A stretch of DNA of 64,000 bases from Bacillota bacterium (GTDB taxonomy: Bacteria > Bacillota > Clostridia > Acetivibrionales > DSM-1351), in the NCBI GenBank assembly GCA_023393115.1, contig JAEWMS010000085.1:1-64000 (forward strand), read 5' to 3'. Position 1 is the first letter of the stretch, and every line of letters starts with the position of its first letter. Of the stretch, positions 7,497-16,547 are shown in pieces. The notes beneath the pieces were generated by a model. That model did no database searches and was not told the origin of the DNA. It saw only the letters and a program-made list of their open reading frames with translations. The position numbers were made by a program, and so were the translations under genes.

Positions 7497-8225
7497 ATGA
7501 ATTTCTCAGATAAATTATTCATTGTATCGGGAGCAGGCTCTGGTATAGGTAAGGCATGTACTGAGCTATTACTGAATTCGAATGCAACTGTTATTGGTAT
7601 TGATATAAAAAACAGCCCAATAACCCATGAAAGATATACACATTATATGGTTGATGTGAAGAATGAGCAAAAGGTAAAGCAAATTGTTGATGATATTGAA
7701 ATAAAATTTGGACAGATAGATGGGCTTGTAAACTGTGCCGGAGTATTTGCAAACTCAAAACCCTTTTATAATCTGAGTGTTACTGAATGGAATAATGTCA
7801 TCGAGACTAATCTTACCGGAGTCTTTATTCTTTCAAAATATGTAGTATCAAATATGATAAAATTTAAAGCCGGTAAAATTGTTAATATTAGCTGTATTAG
7901 ATCAAAAATATTTAGACCCAATATGGCTGATTACGCAGCTGCTAAGGGTGGTGTGGTTGCTCTTACCTCAGCAATGGCTTTGGATTTAGCAGATCATAAT
8001 ATACATGTTAACTCTGTTGCCCCTGGGTTTACCTATACCGGTATGACTTCTAATTCTTTTGATAATGCAGAAATCCGTAGTTCTTCAGAAAAATTAATAC
8101 CTGTTGGGAAAATTGCAAAATCTGAAGATATAGCTAACGTCGTATTGTTCTTGTTATCAGAAATGTCAGATTACATAAACGGAGAAACAATATTTGTCGA
8201 CGGTGGCTATAAGATATCAAAATAG
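7497..8225 (+). CDS. Short-chain dehydrogenase/reductase
   Basis: A 242-residue classical SDR: NAD(P)-binding GAGSGIG at residues 12-18, NCAG near 80, YAAAK catalytic Tyr/Lys, and a C-terminal INGETIFVDGGY. The catalytic Ser, normally 13 residues before the Tyr, appears to be Cys here (NISCIRS), with Ser one residue earlier. That change could alter or weaken activity. AAAGGAGG sets the start. The substrate cannot be read from sequence. It is divergent from the marR-hgcAB operon and convergent with cobQ, whose 3' end is 6 bp away. Confidence 0.88.
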   Translation: MNFSDKLFIVSGAGSGIGKACTELLLNSNATVIGIDIKNSPITHERYTHYMVDVKNEQKVKQIVDDIEIKFGQIDGLVNCAGVFANSKPFYNLSVTEWNNVIETNLTGVFILSKYVVSNMIKFKAGKIVNISCIRSKIFRPNMADYAAAKGGVVALTSAMALDLADHNIHVNSVAPGFTYTGMTSNSFDNAEIRSSSEKLIPVGKIAKSEDIANVVLFLLSEMSDYINGETIFVDGGYKISK

Positions 8226-8231
8226 AAATTA

Positions 8232-9734
8232 CTATAAGCTGATACCTTCGCTAATTATCTTATAAATGTACTCCATATCAAGCACTTTGCGAAGTTCAGC
8301 AGCTAATTTGTTGTATTCATTCTCTTTATGTGATTTTAAATCTGTCTTAAATGTAACCTTATATTTTAGCCCTTTCTTTTTATATAGGCTCTTAATAATT
8401 GTGGTCAAAATCTCCTCATTGTCAAAAATACCGTGAACGTAGCTTCCATAAACGTTACCCTGGCATATTCCGTCTGTTTTTACCACACCGTCAATACTTT
8501 TTAATTTTGATAAAAAGCCACTAGTCTCAGTAATTCCCATATGAATTTCATAGCCTTCAAAACTTAAGCCGTTAAGGTCAGAAAAAATTCCTACGGAATT
8601 CTCAAATATACCGCTAACCCTTGTTCTGGTTTTTACCTCTTGAAATACAGTATCTGCCTCAATAAGTCCCAGTCCTCTTATTTCTCCTCCACCCTCAACG
8701 TTATAAGGATCTTTCAAGGTTTTACACAGCATCTGAAAGCCTCCGCAAATTCCAAATACGGGATTGCCTTTATTCGAATATTTCAATATCTCTGCTTCAA
8801 TTCCAGTCTCTCTTAGCCATTTTAAGTCATCAATGGTGTTCTTTGTGCCGGGCAAAATCAGCAAATCAGGATTAATAAATTCTTTCACGTCTGAAATATA
8901 TCTCACTTTGATACCCATTACTATCTCAAAAGCATTAAAGTCAGTAAAATTCGATATTTTTGGCAATCTGACAACAGCAATATCAATATCGGTTGCAGAA
9001 TCCTTGTGTTGGAGGACCTCCGAAAGACTGTCCTCATCATCTATTTTCAGATTCATGTAGGGAACCACTCCCACAGTTGGAACAGGGATAAGCTCTTCAA
9101 GCATTCTAAGACCCGGTTCAAGTATCTTAACATCTCCACTGAACTTGTTGATTATGTTTCCTTTTATGTACTTCTTTTCAGTTTCATCCTGGAGCATGTA
9201 AGTCCCGTAAAGAGCTGCAAACACACCACCTCTGTCAATATCTCCTACAATTAGGACAGGGGCGTTTGCAAGCCTTGCCATCCCCATATTCACTATATCG
9301 TTTTCTTTTAAGTTTATTTCAGCGGGACTTCCAGCACCCTCAATAACGATAATGTCGTTTTCTTCCGCCAGTGAATTATAACTTTTCATTATTTCGGGAA
9401 TATATAATGCTTTATTTTTATAATAATCCATAGCATTCATATTACCCACAGCTTGCCCGTTTAGAATCACCTGTGAACTGCTGTCATTAGTGGGTTTTAA
9501 CAAAATAGGGTTCATACGAATGTCAGGTTTTTTATAAGCTGCCTCTGCTTGTACTACCTGCGCCCTTCCCATCTCCAGCCCATCCTCTGTAATGTAGGAA
9601 TTCAGAGCCATATTCTGAGATTTAAAGGGCGCCACACAGTAGCCGTCTTGAGCGAAAATACGGCAAAGCCCAGCAGTGATGAGACTTTTACCTGCATTTG
9701 AAGTTGTGCCCTGTATCATAATTGATTTAGCCAA
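8232..9734 (-). CDS. cobQ: Cobyric acid synthase CobQ/CbiP
   Basis: A 500-residue glutamine-dependent amidotransferase that amidates adenosylcobyrinic acid a,c-diamide at four sites in cobalamin synthesis. The N-terminal dethiobiotin-synthetase-like ATPase begins IQGTTSNAGKS; the C-terminal class I amidotransferase domain has GICGGFQML (nucleophile Cys) and SYVHGIFDN (His). The start is TTG, with AGGGGT upstream. It lies between hgcAB and metH, two users of corrinoids, but no other cob genes or cobalamin riboswitch are seen nearby. Confidence 0.95.
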   Translation of the reverse strand: MAKSIMIQGTTSNAGKSLITAGLCRIFAQDGYCVAPFKSQNMALNSYITEDGLEMGRAQVVQAEAAYKKPDIRMNPILLKPTNDSSSQVILNGQAVGNMNAMDYYKNKALYIPEIMKSYNSLAEENDIIVIEGAGSPAEINLKENDIVNMGMARLANAPVLIVGDIDRGGVFAALYGTYMLQDETEKKYIKGNIINKFSGDVKILEPGLRMLEELIPVPTVGVVPYMNLKIDDEDSLSEVLQHKDSATDIDIAVVRLPKISNFTDFNAFEIVMGIKVRYISDVKEFINPDLLILPGTKNTIDDLKWLRETGIEAEILKYSNKGNPVFGICGGFQMLCKTLKDPYNVEGGGEIRGLGLIEADTVFQEVKTRTRVSGIFENSVGIFSDLNGLSFEGYEIHMGITETSGFLSKLKSIDGVVKTDGICQGNVYGSYVHGIFDNEEILTTIIKSLYKKKGLKYKVTFKTDLKSHKENEYNKLAAELRKVLDMEYIYKIISEGISL

Positions 9735-9768
9735 AATAAAATACCCCTGCGGACGAAATTAATTACGC

Positions 9769-9845
9769 TATGAGTTTTGATTATATGCAATCAGTTTTGC
9801 TTATATGCTATCAGTTTCGATTATATGCTATATGCTATATGCTTT
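9769..9845. repeat. Short tandem repeats with TTATATGC core
   Basis: Two 20-bp units (TTATATGCWATCAGTTTYG plus one base) are followed by three short TATATGC-type units, filling the gap between the cobQ start and metH stop. The same TTATATGC core recurs as a 9-bp tandem array at 49741-49785, also just past the 3' end of a minus-strand gene. Confidence 0.7.
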
Positions 9846-9847
9846 GC

Positions 9848-12292
9848 TTAATTAGAAAGTACTTTTGCAAGCTTAACTGCCTCGTAGGCATCTCGAGAAT
9901 ATCCATCTGCACCGATAGCTTTTGCATATTCCTCATTTACTACAGCTCCTCCGATCATAAACTTGCAGCTTAATCCTTGCTCTTTTGCATGTTCAATTAC
10001 TTCTTTCATTTCTACCATAGTAGTAGTCATTAAGGCAGACAGTCCAATAATATGAGCTTTCAGTTTCTTAGCCTCATCAATAATTTTCTCGGCACTTACG
10101 TCCTTTCCGAGATCATATACCTTAAAGCCATAGTTACGAAGCATAAGTGCCACTATATTTTTTCCGATATCATGAACATCTCCTTTGACTGTAGCTATAA
10201 CAACTATAGTAGCTTCTTTTTCGTCGTTTTTGCTTTTTTGTTTGAGCAATGGCTCTACAACCGAAAAACCTGCCTTCATAGTTTCAGCACTTTGAATAAG
10301 CTGAGGAAGAAAATACTTTTTCTCATCAAATAGTTTTCCAACCTGGTTGATTGCAGGAATCAGATAAAGGTCAACAATGTCCTGAGGAGCAATCTTTTCA
10401 GTGACAGCCTTATCTACAAGTACTCCTATTGCTTCATTGTCTCCATTTATGACTGCGTCAAATATTCTTTCACCAGTATTCTTTTCTCCGGCATTTTTTC
10501 CGTTGGTAATTTTTTCACCATTTATTCCATCATTTTCTCCGGTTAAAAGTTTTTCCTTATTGTTGAAGTAAGCAATGTAATTTTTACTGTTTATATCATT
10601 CTTCATTATTACATCACAGGCCATTTTAATACTCATTAACAAATCGCTGGAGGGATTTGCTATTGCCATTGTAAGCCCCTTGGCTATTGCCATTGACAAA
10701 AATGCTGCATTTACCCAGCTTCTTTCGGGTAAGCCAAAAGAGACATTTGACAAACCAACTATGGTTCCACATCCAAACTCTCTGCTGCACCATTCTATCA
10801 GCTTCAAGGTTTCGAGAGCTGCCTCCTGATTGGATGAAACCGTCATAACCAGTCCGTCTACCACAATATCGTTTTTCTGATAACCATAGGCAGCCGCTTT
10901 ATTGAATACAGCTTGAACTATAGCCTGCCTCTGTATAGCCTTTTCAGGAACTCCCTCGTCACTCAGAGGAAGAAGTATGAACATAGCTCCATATTTAGCA
11001 GCCACCGGTAGTAATCGTTCAAGCTTTGCTTTTTCATGGGATATGGAATTTATAAGAGCACGTCCGGGATAGATTCTTAAAGTTGCCTCAAGGACCTCAG
11101 GAGATGAGGAATCCAGACACAATGGAGCATCGCATATACTGGTGAGCAAACTCACGGTATTTACCATTACTTCCTTCTCATTTATACCCGGCATGCCTAC
11201 GTTTACATCCAGAATATCTGCGCCCTTTTCAATTTGTTCATGGGCAAATCTTCTTATTTCATTGGCAGAGCCTTCCTTAAGCTCTGCTTGAAGGGTTTTC
11301 TTTCCGGTAGGATTAATACGTTCACCCACAATGGCCACCGGTTTATTAATACCAAAAAAAACGGTTTTTATCGAGGATGAAAGGGCACTATATTGGCCGG
11401 AAACAGACTTTTGAGGGGTTAAATCTCTACAGTTATTGTACAGCTCCCTTATATAATCCGGGGAAGTTCCACAGCAACCACCAATAAGGTTCACACCGGC
11501 TTTAATAAAACTCTCAGCGTATGAACCGAATTCTTTGGCTTCCATATCAAATACGGTTACACCATCTACAAGTCTGGGCAGACCGGCATTGGGTTTTGCC
11601 ATCAGTGGCACCTTGGCATAAGGTTTCATTTTAGTTATAATCTCCACCATATGCTCAGGACCTGTAGAACAATTACAGCCCACCACATCAGCTCCAAGAC
11701 TTTGAAGAGTAATAAGGGCAGTAACAGGATCTGTTCCAGTCAGTGTTCTCAAACTTTCGTCAAAGCTCATGCTAACACAAACCGGCAGATCACAGGTCTC
11801 CTTTACAGCCAAAAGTGCAGCTCGCGCCTCCTGTATATCAATCATAGTCTCAATAACAAACAGATCCACTCCTCCTGCCAGTAGACCCCGAATCTGTTCC
11901 TTGTATGCATCAACACATTCCTCAAATTCGATATCTCCAAGAGGTTTAATAAACCTGCCTGTCGAAGATATATCCCCTGCCACCAGACACTTTCCATCTG
12001 CTGCTTCTTTGGATAGCTGAGCAAGCCTCTTATTAATTTCAAAGGTTCTGTCACCTAAACCAAACTCTTCAAGTTTAATGGCGTTTCCACCCAAAGTACA
12101 TGTATATATTATGTTTGAACCTGCCTCTATGTAGGCCTTTTGAATTTGCTTTATGCTGTCCGGATTCTCTATTACCCATTGTTCAGGACAAACTCCTGTA
12201 GGCATTCCTCTCTTTTGAAGTTGAGTACCCGTTGCACCATCTAGTATTTGTATATTTTGAAAAGCTAGTTCTTTAAATTGAGTAGTATTCAT
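9848..12292 (-). CDS. metH: Cobalamin-dependent methionine synthase, catalytic modules
   Basis: An 814-residue enzyme that methylates homocysteine from methyltetrahydrofolate by way of cobalamin. Domains in order: homocysteine/zinc module (1-290, ending GGCCGTSPDYI), pterin-binding module (about 320-560), helical cap (about 615-690), and B12-binding module with DVHDIGKNI giving the axial His (about 695-814). The C-terminal AdoMet reactivation domain of E. coli-type MetH is absent and is encoded by the next upstream gene, whose TAG is one base from this ATG. An 18-residue Gly/Asn/Lys-rich linker near 600-618 is unusual. Confidence 0.95.
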   Translation of the reverse strand: MNTTQFKELAFQNIQILDGATGTQLQKRGMPTGVCPEQWVIENPDSIKQIQKAYIEAGSNIIYTCTLGGNAIKLEEFGLGDRTFEINKRLAQLSKEAADGKCLVAGDISSTGRFIKPLGDIEFEECVDAYKEQIRGLLAGGVDLFVIETMIDIQEARAALLAVKETCDLPVCVSMSFDESLRTLTGTDPVTALITLQSLGADVVGCNCSTGPEHMVEIITKMKPYAKVPLMAKPNAGLPRLVDGVTVFDMEAKEFGSYAESFIKAGVNLIGGCCGTSPDYIRELYNNCRDLTPQKSVSGQYSALSSSIKTVFFGINKPVAIVGERINPTGKKTLQAELKEGSANEIRRFAHEQIEKGADILDVNVGMPGINEKEVMVNTVSLLTSICDAPLCLDSSSPEVLEATLRIYPGRALINSISHEKAKLERLLPVAAKYGAMFILLPLSDEGVPEKAIQRQAIVQAVFNKAAAYGYQKNDIVVDGLVMTVSSNQEAALETLKLIEWCSREFGCGTIVGLSNVSFGLPERSWVNAAFLSMAIAKGLTMAIANPSSDLLMSIKMACDVIMKNDINSKNYIAYFNNKEKLLTGENDGINGEKITNGKNAGEKNTGERIFDAVINGDNEAIGVLVDKAVTEKIAPQDIVDLYLIPAINQVGKLFDEKKYFLPQLIQSAETMKAGFSVVEPLLKQKSKNDEKEATIVVIATVKGDVHDIGKNIVALMLRNYGFKVYDLGKDVSAEKIIDEAKKLKAHIIGLSALMTTTMVEMKEVIEHAKEQGLSCKFMIGGAVVNEEYAKAIGADGYSRDAYEAVKLAKVLSN

Positions 12293-12293
12293 T

Positions 12294-12959
12294 CTATTCT
12301 AATTCTCCTTTTTCTTCCACTCCTGCAATTGCAATAACTGATTTTTCGGGAATGAGCATGAATTTTTCTGTAAGTGCCATATCCAGCTTACTGAGCTGAA
12401 GAGCCTCGAAAATATCTTTCTGATAAAATAACGGCAAATCTCCAAAACCGGGACTATATCTATGTTTCGTTAACTTTTTTCCTTCTCTTGCAAGTAATTT
12501 GTCCAACATCTGAACTATCCAGTCAAGTGTGGCATCTGCAGTTTGTGAAGCTACCGAGTCAATAATCAACCCTGCTGACGCATTACCTTTTTCTATTTCG
12601 TTAAAAACAACTTTCGAGACTTCATGACCCACAGTGGATGCCATAAGAATTACACTTTGACTGTTCATTAAAAGCTTTGCCAGGCTTTCGCTCATTATTT
12701 TTAGTTTATTGCTAAGCACAACACCATCGGGATGTTTTTCTGAAATTGATAAATTTAAATAAGCACCGGCCGGTTTGCACAGAATACCGCCTTGCTTGAT
12801 GCAATTCTCAATTAAAATGGAATCACCAGGCTTTAGCTCAGTTACACCATTCCGATAGCCCAATCTGGATAATATCCGGTCCTTCCTGGGAAGTGCGGGA
12901 ATATTCTCAAAGTATTTTATTCTGCTTACTAAGGTCTCGTCCAATAAAAACAACTCCAT
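12294..12959 (-). CDS. Stand-alone methionine synthase activation domain
   Basis: A 221-residue protein matching the AdoMet-binding reactivation domain of MetH, which re-methylates oxidised cob(II)alamin using AdoMet and an electron donor. The RYSPGFGD motif corresponds to the AdoMet-binding loop. It is encoded immediately before metH (TAG, one base, ATG), so the subunits should be made together and act as a split MetH. No clear SD precedes the first ATG; ATGGAG followed by TTG at 12944 is an alternative start. Confidence 0.88.
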   Translation of the reverse strand: MELFLLDETLVSRIKYFENIPALPRKDRILSRLGYRNGVTELKPGDSILIENCIKQGGILCKPAGAYLNLSISEKHPDGVVLSNKLKIMSESLAKLLMNSQSVILMASTVGHEVSKVVFNEIEKGNASAGLIIDSVASQTADATLDWIVQMLDKLLAREGKKLTKHRYSPGFGDLPLFYQKDIFEALQLSKLDMALTEKFMLIPEKSVIAIAGVEEKGELE

Positions 12960-13100
12960 ATCAGATATTATATATAGAATAGGATATCACATTTTAGTTT
13001 GTTATATTATATTTCCTTTTTCAGGCAACGTCAACATGACAATATTTTCAAAATAAATGAAAACAAAAACATATTTTTAGGATATCCATATTATGAAGGA

Positions 13101-14501
13101 CTACTTTTGAAGAATTATTTTTTTGCCATTATAATTTATGACAATTTCAGGCTGATAAATAAGCGTTCCATCAAATACATAAGTATACCAGTCTTTGTTT
13201 TTAAAGGTAAAATTCTCAGCTGTTATTCTATTATATTTGGATAATATTTTTCTGACTTTTTCATTAAATATGGGACGTTTCAACCTTTCTCCGTCAGTAT
13301 TTGATAATGTTATTTCATCCAGCTTGATATCCTCTTTATTTCCTGTTAAATCCTCAGCAAATATATCAATGCCCAAATACAAACTACGTAATGGAGATGC
13401 ATCAATAATATATGAAAGAAAATCAAATTCATCTTCTTTATTGCGAATTTTATTTACTGTATTCTTATAGGTGGAATTCTCAAATGTGTCTGGAGAAATA
13501 ATTACAATAAAATGTACTCCATCCTCTGAATACCCGCTATATACAGGAGAATGCTTTAGTTGAGACTTTACATCAATACAATTTGCTTTCACAAAAGTAT
13601 CTTCTTCCTCCGAAAGAGTAAACATGGAATTAAGTCCATTTGCCCTGTCCGAAGCCATTATCAAATTATATTCAGATTTATCACCGGATTGAACTTTCTC
13701 TATCATGGTTCTAAATTCGGTTAATAACTGCTTTTTTATAGGTTCATAATTAGTTTCAGGAGTATCTGAACTATCCCGACGTGCTCCCGGGTATATATCT
13801 GTGAAACTTTCTCTTGATAAGCCCCAGCCATCAACTTTATTCTCCAAATTAAAAACAACGAAGAAAACACCTGTTGGAAACTTATATTCATATACTATTG
13901 CATCGGGCTCCTCGTGTGAAGAATATTCTCTACCATACAGCTCTTTTAGCTGCTGGATACTATCCCCATATTTGAGACCTTTAAAAGTTTGAAAGTTTTC
14001 TGTATTAAATGCATAGATTTCATAAAGTATTTCATTTATATCAAAATGAAAGCGAATGCAATCAGAAATAGTAGTACTGCCTGCACTACCATTATTAACA
14101 TCAAGTTCAATTTTCATATTTCTTGATTTGAGCAATGCCTTAACGTCTTTTTTTGTCATTCCCAGATTAAAGATTCCGCTGGAATTTTCGGTCTGGTCGT
14201 TGACAATAATCTCTAAATTGGATAAGCTACCTTTAGAAACTATACTATCGGATGGATTACTATCAAATACCGCATAATCAGATAAATTACTATCATATGT
14301 TAAACTATTTTTTGTTTTACTATTTTTGGCGACTTCAGTTTGCTCCGATAAGTCCCTTGTTATTGTAGAATTAACACTATTTGAATTATTAGTACTAACT
14401 GAAGTATTAGTACTATTTGATGTATTAGTGCTATTTTTACAAGCACATAAAATAAATAAAATGATGGTTAAAACTATACAATACAATACTTTTTTATACA
14501 T
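13101..14501 (-). CDS. Putative lipoprotein of unknown function
   Basis: The 466-residue product begins with a lipoprotein signal (hydrophobic 5-18, lipobox LCAC, Cys21), then a Ser/Thr/Asn-rich tether (22-50) with repeated NSTNTS-like units. The rest is globular with no motif I can name; GIFNLGMTKKDVKALLKSRN resembles small SmpA/BLIP-like modules often seen in such lipoproteins. AAGGGAG precedes the ATG. It lies 29 bp after a LysM-M15 peptidase gene and may be co-transcribed, suggesting a cell-surface role. Confidence 0.7.
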   Translation of the reverse strand: MYKKVLYCIVLTIILFILCACKNSTNTSNSTNTSVSTNNSNSVNSTITRDLSEQTEVAKNSKTKNSLTYDSNLSDYAVFDSNPSDSIVSKGSLSNLEIIVNDQTENSSGIFNLGMTKKDVKALLKSRNMKIELDVNNGSAGSTTISDCIRFHFDINEILYEIYAFNTENFQTFKGLKYGDSIQQLKELYGREYSSHEEPDAIVYEYKFPTGVFFVVFNLENKVDGWGLSRESFTDIYPGARRDSSDTPETNYEPIKKQLLTEFRTMIEKVQSGDKSEYNLIMASDRANGLNSMFTLSEEEDTFVKANCIDVKSQLKHSPVYSGYSEDGVHFIVIISPDTFENSTYKNTVNKIRNKEDEFDFLSYIIDASPLRSLYLGIDIFAEDLTGNKEDIKLDEITLSNTDGERLKRPIFNEKVRKILSKYNRITAENFTFKNKDWYTYVFDGTLIYQPEIVINYNGKKIILQK

Positions 14502-14530
14502 TTTTACTCCCTTAACATAAATACAATATA

Positions 14531-15676
14531 TTAGTTGCCAAGGAAGGAAAAATGCATATAGTCTTTAGAGCTTTTCCAGTCTCCTCCCCATATCCAACCA
14601 TGTTTTTTGAAGGCTTTGACTACAGAGCCATCTGCAGGCATTGAATACTTATTTTTTCCGGGTTCGTATAGCGTTCCTGCTATTACTTTATTATCCTTAA
14701 CCCTAATCATATAATTCTCATCAGGATTTATATCAATTGCGGTGCCATAGGAATGATGGGAAAGACTACTGCTTGCAGCCATTTTTCTGAAATTATATCC
14801 TCCAACCGACTTGATTGGGAATTTCTCATCACTCTCATATATTTCGTTAAATATAGCTTGTACATCAGCCTGCAAGTTCTTGTTAATAGTTAGTGATGCC
14901 TTACTGGAGTATAATTCGCCATTTTTGTCGTATTTCCATACTTTTATGGTTATTGTCACCATGTTCTTGGAGGCTTCACTTTTAGTTTTGTAATACTCTC
15001 TGTCTTCGCCAAACACCACTACTTCTTTTTCCTTTCTGGACATATCAGCATAAGGTGTCTGGTCTTCGGTTTTTTCGTCTTTATCGCTGTCATTATTATC
15101 TTTGTCCGATACAGCATTGTCTCCAGAATTTTCTGATTTCTCTTTGTCCCCGGCTGTAACAGGATTTTCATCTACTTTTCCGTTTTCATTTTTAGCATCA
15201 TTATTATTGTCTTTTGGTGTGGGTTTGTCTGAATTTTTGGGTAAAATTATTACCTGACCGGGATATATCTTGTTCTTATCTTTTATATTATTAAGCCTTA
15301 CCAGCTCGTCTACAGTTGTATTAAATCTCTTAGCAATTAAGCTTAGATAGTCACCTTGCTTTACTATATATGTATTCTCTTTTGATGCATTGTTTTCTGT
15401 GTTAACTTCTTTTTTTTGTGAGGTATTTTGGGCTTGGGGTTCTTTTATTTCAGATAACAGCTTTTGTACTGCCTGATTTCCAATGGAGTGTTGCAGCAGT
15501 ATCAAATCTTTTCCAGTTAATGATTTTGGATTTCTGCGTAATCTCATTACTGTTTCCAGCACATTTTTCATTGATGCTGTGTTCTTTTTACTTTTGCTAT
15601 TACCTTTTTGTTCAATATTTTTATTGCTTCTGCTTGTGTTTTGTTCCCGGTGTGTTAATTTTTCGTACATAAGCAT
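14531..15676 (-). CDS. LysM and M15-type peptidase protein without signal peptide
   Basis: A 381-residue protein. Residues 55-75 contain LLQHSIGNQAVQKLL, like the LQxxxGNxAVxxLL segment found in many proteins linked to extracellular contractile injection systems. A LysM module follows (about 102-147, YIVKQGDYLSLIAKRF), then a charged Asp/Asn/Lys linker (150-210). The C-terminal M15 domain has SHHSYGTAIDIN and a C-terminal MHFSF, together the HxxxxxxD...H zinc site of D-Ala-D-Ala/L-Ala-D-Glu peptidases. No signal peptide is visible, odd for a wall enzyme. AGAGGGTGG spacing favours the ATG at 15670. Confidence 0.82.
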   Translation of the reverse strand: MLMYEKLTHREQNTSRSNKNIEQKGNSKSKKNTASMKNVLETVMRLRRNPKSLTGKDLILLQHSIGNQAVQKLLSEIKEPQAQNTSQKKEVNTENNASKENTYIVKQGDYLSLIAKRFNTTVDELVRLNNIKDKNKIYPGQVIILPKNSDKPTPKDNNNDAKNENGKVDENPVTAGDKEKSENSGDNAVSDKDNNDSDKDEKTEDQTPYADMSRKEKEVVVFGEDREYYKTKSEASKNMVTITIKVWKYDKNGELYSSKASLTINKNLQADVQAIFNEIYESDEKFPIKSVGGYNFRKMAASSSLSHHSYGTAIDINPDENYMIRVKDNKVIAGTLYEPGKNKYSMPADGSVVKAFKKHGWIWGGDWKSSKDYMHFSFLGN

Positions 15677-15689
15677 TCCACCCTCTATT

Positions 15690-15735
15690 TTACCTTATAT
15701 TAGTAATTTTTGAAATAGTTATCAATAATATAGGT
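15690..15735 (-). terminator. Hairpin after the TetR gene
   Basis: TTACCTTATATTA pairs with TAATATAGGTAA allowing one bulge. It follows the tetR stop on the minus strand and precedes the LysM-M15 gene. T-richness is weak, so this is a tentative terminator. Confidence 0.35.
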
Positions 15736-15750
15736 AAATTTTAGTTGGAT

Positions 15751-16356
15751 TTAACAACCTAATTTTTTTGGAATTTGTAAAACAGAATCAATGCAAGGAT
15801 TTACTAGTTCCTGAAAATAATGCTCCATTTGTGCCGGCGAATAAACCATCTTATTGTCCAACCACCACTTGAGTAAATTAATAAAAGTGCTTGAAATATG
15901 GTTTGTCAAAATTAATAGTGGAATTTTAGGTTCAATTCCCTCTGGTAATTTAGATTTCAGAGCTTGTTCCACTCGGTCGCTCCAATACTCCTGAACTTTC
16001 AGAAAGAATAACCCAGAACTCTCGGATCTTATCAAGCCCTTAATAACACGATTGTTTTCTTTTATATGTTCAAATAATTCTACAACAGGAATCAATCCAA
16101 ATCTATCACCATTGTGCTCAACATAGCTTAATATATATTGATTCAAAACCTCCAACAAATGTTCTATACTGCTGAACAACAGCTCATCCTTTGTGGTAAA
16201 GTGCTGATAAAAGGTTGACCGGCCCACATTAGCACGGTCAATAATATCCTGAATGGTTATTTTACTGTACTGCCTTTCCTGCATAAGTGAAAAAAGGGCT
16301 TCATGTATCGCTTGCCGGGTCTTTAGTACTCTTCTGTCTGATTGGTTTGCTTTCAT
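15751..16356 (-). CDS. TetR-family transcriptional regulator
   Basis: The TetR helix-turn-helix is clear (RQAIHEALFSLM, then ITIQDIIDRANVGRSTFYQHFTTKDEL), followed by a helical ligand domain of the TetR_C_7/DhaS-like kind. The open frame extends to 16473, but AAAAGGA lies about 10 bases before the ATG at 16356, giving the usual start MKANQSDRRVLKTRQAI and 201 residues. It is divergent from an ABC exporter operon that it probably represses; a 12-bp palindrome lies between them. Confidence 0.9.
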   Translation of the reverse strand: MKANQSDRRVLKTRQAIHEALFSLMQERQYSKITIQDIIDRANVGRSTFYQHFTTKDELLFSSIEHLLEVLNQYILSYVEHNGDRFGLIPVVELFEHIKENNRVIKGLIRSESSGLFFLKVQEYWSDRVEQALKSKLPEGIEPKIPLLILTNHISSTFINLLKWWLDNKMVYSPAQMEHYFQELVNPCIDSVLQIPKKLGC

Positions 16357-16496
16357 ATATGTTACCATCCTTTTCATGTTTTGTAACATCTCAAGATTCT
16401 GAACAATTTCGAAATTTTGTTTATAAACGTACACTAAGAAATGTTTGATTATATTTTTTATTTTATAAATCATTTATAGTTGAATCAAACAAATTG

Positions 16497-16508
16497 TTCA
16501 TTAATGAA
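16497..16508. promoter_or_regulatory. Candidate TetR operator
   Basis: TTCATTAATGAA is a perfect 12-bp palindrome in the divergent tetR/ABC intergenic region. TATTAT (16511-16516), a possible -10 for the ABC operon, follows at once. Position supports an operator; the site is short, so confidence is modest. Confidence 0.4.
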
Positions 16509-16547
16509 TATATTATACCATCAAAAATAGTTAAGGAAGTGATATTT

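Noticed and set aside
5284..12020. Opposite-strand open frames within hgcA, cobQ and metH
   Set aside because: They lie wholly inside well-supported genes, lack ribosome binding sites and show no family features, so they are shadow frames.
9735..13100. Cobalamin or SAM riboswitch for cobQ/metH
   Set aside because: The upstream gaps (9735-9847 and 12960-13100) are short and show none of the conserved riboswitch blocks.
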